Shown: positions 11,286-23,179, numbered from the stretch's first letter. The stretch: 64,000 nucleotides of DNA from Dipteris shenzhenensis (GCA_047967505.1 CM106540.1), one strand, 5' to 3'. A program made the numbers and translations. Notes: generated by a model from the letters alone, not told the origin.

Positions 11286-11745
11286 ATGGCATCCTCTTCC
11301 ATGTCTGAAAAGGAGTTTTTCAGCATTAAAAAGTTTGATGGGACAAACTTTTCTTTGTGGAAAGAACAAATAAGGGATGTGGTTATTCAAAAGAAGCAAA
11401 TTAAACCCTTGGTAGCTATTGAAGCTAAGCCTGCAAATATGTCTGAGGATGATTGGAATGAGTTGGATGCATTAGCAAAGTCTACTATTAGACTTCATCT
11501 TGCAGAGTCAGTTTATTTCACAGTAGTAAATGAGCAGACTACGAAAGATTTATGGAAGAAACTGTGTGCCACTTATGAGAAGGAAACTGCTTATAATAAA
11601 GTTTACCTCATGAAGAGGTTGTTTGAGCTACAGATGAAGGAAGGGGTCTCCATTACTTCTCACTTGAATGAATTCAATATTATTTTCAGCCAGCTTGAGG
11701 CTCACAAGATGAATTTTGATGCAGAGACTAAGGCAATATCTCTCT
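11286..11745 (+). pseudogene. Copia gag, N-terminal part
   Basis: Starts MASSSMSEKEFFSIKKFDG and contains the UBN2/gag-type segments NFSLWKEQIRDV, LWKKLCATYEKE, VYLMKRLFELQMKEG and SHLNEFNIIFSQLEAHKMNF typical of Copia gag. The frame is uninterrupted up to the deletion junction at about 11745. The zinc knuckle and protease are missing. This start is preferred over the ATG at 11262 because the related element also begins with MASSSM. Confidence 0.85.
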
Positions 11746-12135
11746 TATCTTCTGGTTATGTGTTCACCTTTGCAGGTGGTGCAATGTCGTGGATGTCTTG
11801 CGCATAGAAGTGTGTTGCTTTGTCTACCACAGAGGCTGAGTATGTTGCAGGCACAGAGGTTGCAAGGACGCTATATGGCTTGATCAACTAGTGGGAGATT
11901 TGGGGATTCATACAAGTGTACCGACATTGCATGTGGATAGTAGGAGATCCACTTCTAGTTATGTGTTCACCTTTGCAGGTGGTGCAGTGTCGTGGATGTC
12001 TCGCGCACAAAAGTGCATTGCTTTGTCTACCACAGAGGCTTAGTATGTTGCAGCCACAGAGGGTTGCAAGGAGGCTATATGGCTTGATCAGCTAGTGGGA
12101 GATTTGGGGATTCATGCAGGTGTACCCAAATACCT
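11746..12135 (+). pseudogene. Copia RNase H fragment in two tandem copies fused to gag
   Basis: Directly after the gag segment comes GYVFTFAGGAMSWMS...KCVALSTTEAEYVAGTE, the RNase H region of Copia pol. A second copy follows about 200 bp later (SYVFTFAGGAVSWMSRAQKC...). Each copy contains the catalytic-region motif STTEAEYVA or its broken form (a TAG replaces the Glu codon in copy 2). The gag-RNase H junction at about 11745-11750 shares only a few bases, consistent with an illegitimate deletion of roughly 2.6 kb. Confidence 0.85.
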
Positions 12136-13237
12136 CGAGACCAATGATTGCAGGCAACGTGCGCAGATGGTATGTTCCAACTGCCAAGTTATAGGTTCTA
12201 GCTGCTGCCACGATTGTAGGTTCCAGCTGCAAGTTGCTGTTAAGTGTCTCGAGGAAGTTAAGCATTGCCACTCCAAGTTTTGAGCCTCATGCACGGGCTT
12301 TGAACCCCAAATGACTTAAAGCGTGAGGGCACTCAGGGATTTTGAGCCCCAAATAGCCTAATCCTTGGAGGTGCAAGGCTAACACAAGCATTATTTGGGA
12401 GATGGTTAGGAACATCTCCTAATGCCAGGGTTGTCCAAGCACTCTTATAACACAAGCACTATTTTTGCTACTAGTAGGGAGAGATGGAAAGAATAGCAAG
12501 ATGCCTTGGCACCCTACAGGCCCAAGAGCCTTTTGTTGTAAAGAGAGGGAGAGTGCTAAAAGGAAAAGTGTTGGCCCTCCCTTCAAAAGGTGACTTGTAT
12601 AAAAGGCCAAATGGTTGACTTTGGTCTTCATTGTTGTTTGCACAAGTTTGAATACAAGCTCCCTCTTCTCTTCCAAGAGAGTGTTTTGGGTGTTCCCTTG
12701 TTTCCATTGTAGTGCCCTTGTGTTTGCCACTCCATCTCCCTTCACTCTCCTCTTCTCTTCTTCTTCTCCCTCCCTTCTCCCCTCTCTTCTCCCCTCTCCC
12801 CCTTCCCTCTTTCTCTTGTGGAAACACATTGCAACAATCTGGAGGCTGCTTGAGTGACACTTGCAGATGGCTCGTGCCTTGCATTGCTCTCACAAGGAGT
12901 AGCTTGGAGTGGAGGCTCCATCGGCATCTCTTCAACATCCCCATGACACGTGAGTCACTACCAAGTCCCACACACTTTACAACTTCCTGAAGTGCAATTT
13001 TCCCAAGGAAATGACTTAGGAGGGATTTTGCTTCCACATCTAGTCATTCAATGACACCTCCGGCTCTGTTCCTGACCCCGCGGTCATTGTTGCAGTGGTC
13101 CACTTCAATCGCCTCATCCTCTTGCTCCTCCATAATCTCCCAACCCACAGTCAGCCCATTGACAAGCGAGCTCCGCAATCTCAACAACCAAATTGTCTTC
13201 AACCTCAACATCAGCCTCTCTCAATTCCTGGCTAATG
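12136..13237. other. Unassigned LTR-like stretch with TATA box
   Basis: No gene. It contains two copies of the 42-bp hairpin unit near 12296 and 12338, a TATA-like TGTATAAAAGGCC at about 12596, and a long C/T-rich tract (12715-12830). This layout resembles U3-R-U5 of an LTR, but boundaries were not found. Short open frames on both strands follow composition only. Confidence 0.4.
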
Positions 13238-13790
13238 CGAGGGTGGCTCAGCAATAGGAAGGGGGGCATGTTAACAGCCATAGCCATGAAGCACAGTGAT
13301 GATCCGGCCATACAGGTTTTGAGCCACAAATGGCTCAACACCAAGCTAGGCCGATGGGGTTTAAGCCACGAATGGCTCAACATCTACCTCGCCATATGGG
13401 TTTTGAGCCTCAAATGGCTTCGGACAAAGGCAGGTGTCGGGACAGTCCAAATTGGCAAGGATAACACAGAGCCATTTGGATCTCGTATAAAGATAATGCA
13501 AGAGCCATTTGAAGAGGAGAGGAGGTTGAGAGAATGCCTAGGCAATCCTACAGATAGTCCTCTTCACCCACCTACTCCAACACGACCGATCTGAGGGCGG
13601 CTCAGCACCAGGAAGGGAGGCATGTTAACAGCCATAGCCATGAAGCACAGTGATGGATCCGACCATATGAGTTTTGAGCCATAAATGGCTTAACACCAAG
13701 CTAGGCCGATGGGGTTTGAGCTGCAAATGGCTCAACATCTACCTTGCCATATGAATTTTGAGCCTCAAATGGATTGAGACAAAGGCAGGC
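12296..13790 (+). repeat. Family of 42-bp units carrying a TGAGCCA/TGGCTCA hairpin
   Basis: Eight imperfect units of about 42 bp are seen at 12296, 12338, 13318, 13360, 13402, 13672, 13715 and 13757. The best one reads TGAGCCACAAATGGCTCA, a 7-bp inverted repeat with a CAAA loop. Others differ by one to four bases. Units within each group are 41-43 bp apart. See the finding for discussion. Confidence 0.8.
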
Positions 13791-13803
13791 ACCGGGACAG
13801 CTG
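13238..13803 (+). repeat. Imperfect tandem duplication, period 354 bp
   Basis: About 210 bp at 13238-13448 (GGCTCAGCAATAGGAAGG...GTGTCGGGACAG) recurs at 13592-13803 with small changes, giving a period of 354 bp. Each copy contains three of the 42-bp hairpin units. The stretch between copies (about 13450-13590) is not repeated within the window. Confidence 0.8.
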
Positions 13804-13809
13804 TTGGAA

Positions 13810-15410
13810 AGCATTTTTTATCATGGGAAGCTTGTTTTTTAAGTTTGTTAATGTTTTAAAGTGATAGGAAGGTAGTTTAGAGGATTGGTAAGGTGTGTGT
13901 GGTAGAAAACTCCAACAAAAACACCCAAAAATGAAGATGGAAGCTCAAATTCGAAGTGGTCTTTGAGTGGTGATAGTCCCACTTGTAGAAATTTCTCATT
14001 CATGCACATGGACTCACCGCAAGGCCTACCCTCAGATATTTCTCTCTCTCCAAAAGAGGCTAAACTATATAGAAGATGCATACATTGTCTTTCATCTTGA
14101 GATACTAGTCGAGAAAATTGCTTCTCCATCGCCTCCGCCTCCTCAAACTTGCAGGCTTACAGTTGTTGTTGTTGCCCGGTTCCAACCTTCAAACTTTGCA
14201 TTTTATCACTTCTCTTCATAAACCCTAGCTTGCACACAAGATAACATGCATGGCCAAATCATCATATGCCATGCCATAGGTGCCACATCAGTAATGATCA
14301 CATCATCAACCCAGTCAATAGTGCCATATCATCAATGGTAACATCAACGTTGCCACAACAATAACTACCACATCATCAAAGACATGTCAGTAGCCATGTC
14401 ATCATGACCCATTGTCACCACATGCCATGTCATCAAATCCACACCATCATGCCACAATGGTAGTGTCACCTAAGCATGCAGTGCCCCACAAGCACACTTT
14501 TGGAAGTAGCATGTGAAAACACATTACCACATTGTCATATTTTTACCACTCCTTGGAAGAATTCCAGTATAACTTTTAAATGGACATAGCTTTTAATTCT
14601 TAAGGAATTTTGCAGTTGTGTTAAAAGAAAAATGCTCAGCAAATAATGCTCTACATAGGCATATCAAAGCTTTGTTTTGATAATTTCATAGTTCAAAATC
14701 ATCAAGCCTTGTCAACAAAATACCTCGTGATCCATTGTAACATCTTTAAGCTAGCGCATAAAATGAATGAAGTAAATATCTTGTGCTGCATTTTTATGTA
14801 TCAACATGTAGTCTAGCTGTAGACTAGCACAATCTTAGAGGAGGTCCAACTCCACCAATCCAAGTGAGCCATTACCTGAATCAATCAATTAGTTTCCACC
14901 GAAATTAGTCCATTTGGTTTTATAGTCATTGTTCACACTCATACATCCAACTCCATTAGCCTTGTATAGCCTCTTGGCTATTCTGTTGGCCCTTGGGTTA
15001 AGGCCAAACAATACCAGTGACAAGAGCATGGTTATGAATGGTACTGAGTGCTACATCGCTTAGAGTGGTGGTATGTATGACTTTCTAAGTTGAGCGTTGC
15101 TTGTAGTACGAGGAGATAGTTTGCATTAGTACAAGTTGATTTCTTTACCTGTTCTAATTGTGTTATCCAATCAATATTCATAGTTCTTAAGTAGTGTTAA
15201 TTTAGTTCTCCCATCACCATATGGTTTTCCCTTCAACAACTATCCCCAATCTCCAAGGGTTTAATGTTGGCATCTGTTTCATCACCCCGAGCACACTGCA
15301 CTAAGGATTGTAAGAGCGAGCATCTTCACCCAAGTACTACACAGGGTTGGGTTATTATTGAGCATCGAGCACCTTTAAGTTAGTTGTTGAGGGTGGGTAA
15401 ACTGAAGCTT
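13810..15410. other. Unassigned non-coding stretch
   Basis: No gene recognised. From 14240 to 14470 the sequence is a low-complexity mixture of GCCACATCATCA and GCCATGTCATCA variants. Elsewhere it is A/T-rich without ORFs. It may be LTR sequence of the element suggested by the primer-like site at 15418. Confidence 0.4.
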
Positions 15411-15417
15411 CAACATT

Positions 15418-15436
15418 TTGGCAATCCTATTGGGGA
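15418..15436 (+). other. Candidate Gypsy primer binding site
   Basis: TTGGCAATCCTATTGGGGA resembles the TTGGCGACTC..TGGGGA primer sites of some plant Gypsy elements. It is followed about 250 bp later by an open frame. The match is imperfect and no LTR was paired, so this is tentative. Confidence 0.3.
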
Positions 15437-15687
15437 AGGGTCAATTGCATTGCGAGTTGTTAGTCAGGAAAATCTAGAGTGCTAAGGTAGTAATCCTATA
15501 GTTGAGAGGTCATTGAAAGGTTTGACCAATGACAAAACGAAACAATTTCAGGGAAGTTTGGGCTAATACAAGAAATTCCTCCAAGTAACCCTAGACGAGT
15601 GGTGTAGTCTGGTGGTGTGCTTGGAGACCAACTTGTGGGATACACAAAGTATTCAGACAACTACTTGAATATTATCTGCCCTAACCA

Positions 15688-16248
15688 ATGGCTGACAAGC
15701 ACTTGAAAAGAAGACAAAGATACGCGACCAAGTGCAAAGAGTTCCTGAGCCAAATGAATTGGCTACATCCTACCATGAAAATTGGTGCAGTCTCAGAACC
15801 AAAGTTCAATGTCCAAAGGAGACTGGAGACAGTCCATCAGAAGCCAAGAGTGCGAGGAGAGAAACTCGTCCTATTGCGCCATGGGTGGAAGTTGATTACT
15901 ACGTTGAGCTAGAAGGATGAAAAAATGGTCTTGGGCTGAGACATCCAAGAAGATTGGCATATGAAGGCTCGTCATGGTAGGTGGAGTCTGAGCATTCTTC
16001 CAAAGAAAGCTTGGATTTTGAGCAATTGGCCATTTCCTCCATGGGCCACCAAAACGAGTGTGAGTACCACGCGAAGGAATGTGTATAAATACCTCGACAA
16101 TACTCGACTGGTATTCCATAGGAAACACGTCGACGAGAAATATATGAACGAAGAAGGCCACCCACAACAGATGCCCAAAGAATCAATCGACAAGAAGAGT
16201 GGCATGCTTCTGATGGAGAAAGATGTCATCGAGCACTTGAAGAGGTAA
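15688..16248 (+). pseudogene. Unrecognised broken ORF, possible gag
   Basis: A Lys/Arg-rich frame (MADKHLKRRQRYATKCKE) runs to 15912, and after stops the same frame continues from 15961 (MKARHGRWSLSILPKKAW) to 16248. No zinc knuckle or enzymatic motif is visible. Placement after a Gypsy-like primer site makes a gag remnant the best guess, not a demonstrated one. Confidence 0.25.
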
Positions 16249-16259
16249 ATGTAGAGCAA

Positions 16260-17700
16260 CTTAGGTACTTCCCATTGAGTGCCTTGTAGTCATATTGCAC
16301 CTCCCTTTTTGTCTATATCTCCCCTGTTATAATGACTTGAAGGGCTACTACTATGCACCCCTAAATTTTTGCTAGTGCAAGGGCTTGCACCTATTGACTT
16401 TTTGAAGCTTTTCCAAATGTAAATACATTGCATGAATAACCATAGAGGGGAGATCTTATTTTTTCAAAAAAAAGAGAGGAAAAAAACTACCTTGGTGGAA
16501 ATCATAAATATCCAATACAAAAGGCATTGATGGGCTAGTACTATGCCACATATTGACCATCTTCACTTTTACTAGGAGCTTACACGTAAGCATTTCCCTT
16601 TTTCATGCCTCTTTACTGGGTCATCCCATAGACACAAAAAGGGGGGTTGTTGACATTTGCAAGGCACCTGCCCCTTTACTCACCCTTTACCCTAATGCAT
16701 GTTCTTATATTCATGTGTTCAGTCGCTCCTCCTTCCACAACTATGTTGATTCCATGAGTATGTACTTGTGCTGATTCTGCATGTCTAGCCGCTCCAACTA
16801 TGTTGATTTTGTGAGTATGTAATCATGTCAATTCTATATGTACTCGTCTTACTTCTACGAGTCTAGTCGCTCCTCCTTCTATGATTTTGAGTAGGGTCAT
16901 ATGTTAAAGTGACATTATTATTCCCACTCAGCATTTACACATAAGCACATCATGCAATAAGCAAGCTTTATGTTGTAATAAGTAATGGTTTCATAATGGT
17001 GTCATTTATGTTATGTGCATCTTCCTTACAAAATACACGTGCCCTTGATTAAAAAAAGTAAGGGGAGACTTATTGCAATAAGTTGTGTATTATTTATGTA
17101 AGAAAGAATGGGGGAGTTTTTTCAATCGAGTAGGCACACATATTTAGTTAAACGTAATTGCCATATATTCTATGCTTTGCAATAGATATAGCACCATGAA
17201 AAGGTGTAGCGGAAGGGTCTTGAATAAGTGACTCCATAAAGCTTGCAATGGTTAAGTCTTTTGAGATTATTTTGGTGATTAAGGTGGGAACATTGGACAT
17301 AAACTTGACTGTCCCAACAAATGCCAATAGATTTTTGCTGCTGTAGTCGCGTTTTGCAGGTTTGTGCTTAGTGGAGAGGAGTAGTGCCCTTTATCATTTT
17401 CACTTGCAGATGGTATGCCACATTGTGACGAAAACAATTCAAAGTGTGAATAAATTAATTTTAAAATGCATAGGTTGGGACAAGAACCCTCTAATAGGGG
17501 TAGTCATGTGTAGGAAACTGAAGCAAAAGAACTTGCATACATTCCATATAAGCTTTGGCTACTGTATGAAGGATATGGGCTAGCCACACTTCCAGTCCAT
17601 TTCAAAGAACGTTAATATGAAAGTCTTGCAAATAGGTATGGATTTGTGGGCAGACCACGTGAAGAATCATGTGTGCTTGACCAACTCAAATATTTTGAGT
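16260..17700. other. Unassigned A/T-rich stretch
   Basis: No gene recognised. Around 16720-16870 the phrases ATGTTGATT...GTGAGTATGTA and GTCTAG(T/C)CGCTCC recur two or three times, indicating small local duplications. Confidence 0.4.
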
Positions 17701-17705
17701 GAGCA

Positions 17706-18059
17706 TGTTGGGATAACTATGGTCAAGGGCTTGGTCTATGGTGCATGTGTGCATCTAGGGGAGTCACATGTGTGTGTGTGTGTGTGTTGTAGAGGCACAT
17801 CTACTGTTATGATGTGTCTAGTGTGTGATCTAAGTGATGATGTAAGCCAAAGGCCCCCACATGGGAGGTTCCTTTGATTTAGGCCAGTCCCACTGATGTA
17901 GGGATTGATTGCCACCACTGATTTAGGGGAGGTGCCTACACCATCTTCTCTTTTTATAAAATGGAGGTCATTCCTTCATTCTAATACATGGATTTTGCCT
18001 CACTTGTGCTCTCACTCTTTGTGCCATGATGCATCTCTTCTATCCCACACTCCTCTACA
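17706..18059 (+). repeat. Copia LTR (family 4), 354 bp
   Basis: Starts TGTTGGGATAACTATGG and ends CTCTACA, followed after two bases by a primer-like site. It has TATAAAA at about 17955 and a (TG)n run at 17768-17787. Its start and 3' half resemble the LTR at 61528-61814, and the sequence after the primer site also resembles that element (C/T-rich stretch with CTTCTTCCTCC). So it is the 5' end of another copy of the same family, truncated before its coding region. Confidence 0.65.
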
Positions 18060-18061
18060 TT

Positions 18062-18073
18062 TGGTATCATAGC
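18062..18073 (+). other. Degenerate iMet primer binding site
   Basis: TGGTATCATAGC differs by one base from the plant Copia site TGGTATCAGAGC and sits two bases after the LTR end. Confidence 0.65.
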
Positions 18074-18720
18074 TGGTAGGCTTTGTAGAACTCATTTTGG
18101 TAGTACCACCTCATCATCTTCTCCAACACCTCTTTTTTAGCTTTCTTCCTCCTTCCTTCTCAGAAATGGCTTAGCTCTGTTCTCCCCATTCCTTGCGACT
18201 TTTGCCAAGCCCTTCCAACTAGAGTTTCTACACTATGGGGCGCTCCTCTGGCCGATAGCATTTCCCTATATTTGGAGTATTCCACCCGTGCTGATTCAAG
18301 CAAACTCCGACAAAAACATGCATAATTTTGCTCTTTTGCTCAACCATTGCTTGAGCCCTCCTAGCACAAGTTGGTCCATGCCTAGAGTTTGCTGATGAGT
18401 TTTGAAGGCCAATGCTTGCTGGAGCAAGGAGAAATCAGAGAAAAGATAGTCAAAGAAGGCGCAACTCTCCCAAACAAAAAGGCGCACTATTTCAATAATG
18501 CTATTTGGTGAACTTACTTGGGTATTCAAGCTTTAGTTTTGCACAGAAAGCCCTCTCAAACTCTTCTTCAGTTGTCTGAATTGTGCCCTCCAAGTTGAGC
18601 TAGTCTACTGCAATGCAATTTTGCCAGTTTTGGATATTTGATGCTAGAGTGATGCTTGAGGATTGAATTAATGCCAAAGTACAGATCAGAGAATGCATTT
18701 TCAGTTTGAAATTTAGTTGG
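18074..18720. other. Copia leader remnant and unassigned sequence
   Basis: The first 150 bp resemble the leader of the family-4 Copia at 61.8 kb. The rest has no recognisable ORF on either strand and merges into the antisense Gypsy fragment. The boundary could not be fixed. Confidence 0.4.
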
Positions 18721-18829
18721 GATTGATCTTTTGTCAAAATGCCAAGCTCTGAAGGTTCTTCTAATGCTAATCACTTGAAGAAGACTACAAGAAGGACAAA
18801 ATTCAAAGTGAAGAAGATCCGAGCCAAGA

Positions 18830-18920
18830 AACTTTGGGAGAAGCCAACATGGTATGAATATGCTAAACAATTAGGATTCGGCGACCCATTTTGGAATGAC
18901 GTCGAGGAAGAAGAGGGAAG
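18830..18920 (-). pseudogene. Antisense Gypsy pol fragment, downstream half
   Basis: On the minus strand the bases next to the Copia LTR read ASLFFLDVIPKWVAES, which matches DASLFFLDIILEWAAEM in the Gypsy relic at about 3727-3780. The upstream half of the same copy lies on the other side of the Copia element (24789-24930), so the Copia insertion split this Gypsy copy. Similarity fades further left. Confidence 0.8.
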
Positions 18921-19090
18921 TGAGAGTGCTCTCAAAGGAAGCAAGAACGGAAGAGGGAGAGAGAGAAACAGAGAGCCACACAAGTTTTGGTGGGTGCAGA
19001 ACCCCCTAATCTTCTTTTTCATTCATTTATATATGTGTTTAAGTATTGTACATAACCGGGGTAAAGGCACAGTGTCCTTTAACCCCCACA
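18921..19090 (-). repeat. 3' LTR of the minus-strand Copia (170 bp)
   Basis: On the plus strand it runs TGAGAGTGCT...CCCCCACA. It is the same length as its partner at 24619-24788 and is flanked on the left by GGAAG. A purine-rich AAGTGGGAAG, read on the minus strand, precedes it as a plausible polypurine tract. Confidence 0.95.
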
Positions 19091-19143
19091 ACTTCCCACT
19101 TAAAGGGCAATGTGCCTTTAAGGGAGAACAACCAGTGAGCATA

Positions 19144-22100
19144 CTATCCAATGCCCATCAACACACGACAATACTCAGACCGCTGACTAGGTAGACTCTT
19201 CGTCAGCATATCTGCAAGGTTATCATCTGTATGAACCTTGACAAGCTCTATGCGCTTGTCCTCAAGTACCTCCCTGATGAAATGGTACCTGACCTCAATG
19301 TGTTTGGTCTTTGCATGAAAGACCGGATTCCGTGCTAGCTGAATAGCACTCATGGAATCACTATGCAATGTCGGTACACCTGTATGAATCCCCAAATCTC
19401 CCACTATCCTATCAAGCCATATAGCCTCCTTGCAACCCTCTGTGCCTGCAACATACTCAACCTCTGTGGTAGACAAAGCAATGCACTTCTGTGTGCGACA
19501 CATCCATGACACTGCACCACCTGCAATGGTGAACACATAACCAGAAGTGGATCTCCTACTATCCACAGGCCCTGCATAGTCTGAATCTGTGTACCCAAGT
19601 ACACGCATGTCTCCTCTACCAAAGCAGATGCACATCTCCTTGGTACCCTTCATATATCTCATGATGCACTTAACTGCCTCCCAATGCCTCTTTCCTGGAT
19701 TAGCCATATACCGGCTAACAACTCCCACTGCAAATGCAATGTCTGGTCTAGTAGCTATCATAGCATACATAAGACTCCCAACTACTGATGCATAAGGAAC
19801 CTTGGCCATCGTGGCCCTTTCCTCATCTGATTTGGGACTATCTGTATGACTCAGTTTCACATATGGAGGCAATGGAGTACTCATGGCCTTCCCCCCCTCC
19901 ATATTGAAATGCTACAATGCTTTTGTAACATACTCTTTTTGTGAAAGCCAAAGGAGTTTCCTACTCCGATCACGCGTGATGCGCATACCAAGAATATGAC
20001 CTGCAAGTCCCAAATCCTTCATATCAAAGGCCTCATGCAACTTGGCCTTTCATGCATCTAGCTCATAAGTATTCTTGCTAGCCAATAGCATATCATCCAC
20101 ATATAGTGCCAAGATTATCAGGCTATTATCCTTAGCCCTTTTAGTATAGAGGCAATGATCAATTTCACTCCTTCTAAAACACTGGGACTGAATGAAAGCA
20201 TCAAACTTCTGATATTATTCTCTAGGTGCTTACTTAAGACCATGGAGACTCTTCTTTAGCTTGCAAACTAAATGCTCTTTGCCCTTTTCTTCAAAGCCTT
20301 CCGGCTGCACCATGTAAATTTCCTCATGCAAATCCCCATGCAAGAAAGCTGTCTTGACATCCATCTGCATAAGCTCCATATCCTCTGATGCCACTAGTCC
20401 AAGAATGCATCTAAGTGTGGTCATCTTCACAACCGGAGAGAATATCTCATCAAAGTCCACACCCTTCTCTTGCTTGAACCTTTTAGCGACCAAACGGGCC
20501 TTGTACCTAGGCACATCATCACTTGTGACCTTCATTTTGTAGACCCATTTACATGGCAATAATTTCTTTCCATGTGGCAAAGAAACCAAGTCCCAAGTCT
20601 TATTCTTCATAAGTGAACTCATTTTTGATTGCATAGCATACTCCCACTTGCGTTGATCCTCACGCATCATACCCTCTCTGTAGTAAGAAGGCTCCCCACA
20701 ATCAGTAAGCATCACATAGTCTACCCCTGGAACAAACCTATCAGGCAGTCTAGACACTCTAGATGATCTTCTCAAGGGCATTTCAACTTGCTGTCCCACT
20801 TGCATATCAGCCACATTTGGCTCATCATTTCCACCAATAGATGATCCATTATCTACCCTTGATTGTATACCTGTGGGAGTACTTGGTGACACCATTTCTT
20901 GCACATTTGGTGCATGGACAGCTTGTTGTCTATCAACATATGTAGGTGGATTCACATCCTGGAAAGTGATTCTTCTCATTTCCACATCTCTCATGGGTGC
21001 CTTATGCATCTTCTTCTCATTGAAGACTACATCATGGCTGCGTATGATCTTCTTTGCTTCTGGATCCCAGAGACGATAGCCCATCTCTCCACTTTCACCA
21101 TAACCCAGAAAGATGCATTTCCTAGACTTAGGATCTAGCTTCTTTTGAAGCTCTTTCGGCACATGTGCATATGCCTCACACCCAAATATACGCAAATGAG
21201 ATTAAGAGGGCTCCTTGCCACTCCATGCCTCTTCAGGAATACCACCATCCAAACTCTTACTAGGTGATCTATTGATCACATGCATTGCAGTCTTCATTGC
21301 CTCAGCCCAAAAACCACCAGAAAGACTTGCATTGGAAAGCATGCATTGCAACCTTTCTTGAATGGTACGATTCATCTTTTCTGCAACTGGATTTTGCTCT
21401 GGGGTACAAGGGGATGTGAGCTCCCTCTTAATCCCACGTGTATCACAAAAATGCTGAAAGTCATGAGAGAGATACTCTCCACCATTGTTAGTCTATAGGC
21501 ATTTAAGCGTTCTACCTGACTGATTCTCAACCAAGGCCGAAATACCTAGAACACATCACTCTTCCGAGCTATAGCATAAGCCCACACTTTCCTAGTTGCA
21601 TCATCAATGAATGTCACATAGTATTCAACCCCGCCTAATGACCGTGTAAGCATGGGACCACATACGTCTGAATGCACCAAATCAAGCTTTTCAAACTCTT
21701 TCTTTCCCCTTCTTTTATGGGCTAATTTAGTTTGCTTCCCATAGAGACAGTGTTCACAAAATTCAAAATCAGAGAAACTCAAATGCGGTACATAACCCAA
21801 ACGGCATAAGAGTTTCATTCCATTCTGGCTCATGTGCCCCAACCTGCAATGCCACAAAGAAGTGCTTGGCTACTCGGTTATTGCAACAACATGATCAAAT
21901 ACCCTTGATAAATGTAAGGGATACAAAGTTCCATACTTGGCACCCCTGGCCAAAAGCATAGAGCCCTTTTGAATTTTCCAACTCTGAAAGCCAAAAGTGG
22001 TGTGAAAACTAGCATCATCTAGCTGACCCACCAACTTAGGCACATGTCTCACATGTTTCAAAATAAATGCAGACCCATTTGCAAAAGAAAACTTTATGTC

Positions 22101-22265
22101 ACCTACTCCCACTATGTCACATGCATAGTCATTTCCAAGATGCACACAACCTGTCTTTCCACTGTCATAATTGGAGAACCATTCCCTATGGGGAGTAACA
22201 TGGAATGAAGCACCAGAATCCAAAATCCAATCTTGGGAATATGCATCATCTAAGGTGGTAAGCAA
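19144..22265 (-). pseudogene. Copia pol: protease, integrase, RT and RNase H
   Basis: Read on the minus strand. Protease is at 22265-21870 with DWILDSGASFHVT (active-site DSGA). The HHCC zinc-binding region starts at 21857 with WHCRLGHMSQNGMK and EHCLYGKQTK. The integrase core begins LVHSDVCGPM. RT (about 20700-19950) has ARLVAKRFKQEKGVDF and YVDDM. RNase H includes GYTDSDYAG and ALSTTEVEYVAG, to about 19144. The frame shifts within integrase between 21546 and 21200, and stops separate the open segments. All domains are present but not in one frame. Confidence 0.92.
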
Positions 22266-23179
22266 CTCTGCAGATAAACTCTAGACATGAAGAGAATGTC
22301 ATTGTCACTATTATGTGTGACTGCATTGATCTCCTCGATCTTTACTTTTCCTTTGTCCTCCCTTGGACTCTTTTCCTTTTGATTTGCACCCCAATTTGCA
22401 TTCTTTTTCTTATCCTTTTGCTCTCTTTTCAGCTTGTAGCAATCCTTTTTCATATGGCCCTTCTTGCCACAGTGGTAATACTCAATGTTCCGTGCCCTGG
22501 ATTTGCTACGAGACTTCCCTCTTTCTTGGGACTTCCCCCTAAACTGTGATCTGCCCCTTTGCACATTTAAGGCTGCATCCTGCTTGTTGCCGTCCATAGA
22601 CTTCCGTCTAATCTCCTCGGCCAACAAGCTACCCACAACATCATCAAATTTCAGTACTCCACCAGGTGCAGAGTTACTGACAACTGTACGGAAGGTATCC
22701 CATGAGCATGGCAATGAACATAAGAGAAATATTGCCTTAGTCTCCGCATCAAAATTCATCTTCTGAGCCTGAAGTTGGCTGAAAATAATATTAAATTCAT
22801 TCAAGTGAGAAGAATGGAGACCCGTTCCTTCATCTGCAGCTCAAAGAACCTTTTCATGAGGTAAACTTTATTAGAGGCAGTTTCCTTCTCACAAGTGGCA
22901 CACTGTTTTTCCACAAATCTTCCGTAGTCTGCTCATTTACTACTGTGAAATAAACTGACTTTGCAAGATGAAGTCTAATAGTAGACTTTGCTAATGCATC
23001 CAACTCATTCCAATCATCCTCAGACATATTTGTAGGCTTAGCTTCAATACCTGCCAAGGGTTTTATCTACTTCTTTTGAATAAGCACATCCCTTATTTGT
23101 TCTTTCCACAAAGAAAGTTTGTCCCATCAAACTTTTTAATGCTAAAAAACTCCTTTTCAGACATGGAAGAGGATGCCAT
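22250..23179 (-). pseudogene. Copia gag with altered zinc knuckle
   Basis: Starts MASSSMSEKEFFSIKKFDG at 23179. A missing T about 60 bases in (compared with the plus-strand relative at 11286) shifts the frame, and there is a second shift near 22830. The C-terminal half contains the nucleic-acid-binding CCHC region IEYYHCGKKGHMKKDC. The first cysteine position is Tyr, so the zinc knuckle would be impaired. Basic stretches (RGKSQERGKSRSKSRARN) precede the knuckle. Confidence 0.88.

Larger units (their letters stand above)
9686..12135 (+). mobile_element. Deleted Copia element (family 1), 5' LTR to RNase H, no 3' LTR
   Basis: A Ty1/Copia copy with 5' LTR, iMet-type primer site, long leader and gag N-terminus. 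It then jumps directly to RNase H sequence, which is duplicated. About 2 kb of its 5' part is the inverted counterpart of the complete minus-strand element at 18921-24788, which allows the missing parts to be identified: the rest of gag, protease, integrase and RT. No 3' LTR was found downstream. Confidence 0.9.

Noticed and set aside
12419-13037. Antisense frames of 136 and 188 codons rich in Glu, Arg and Gly
   Set aside because: Their length is explained by the C/T-rich plus strand read in reverse. No motif is visible, and one spans a TATA-like LTR segment.
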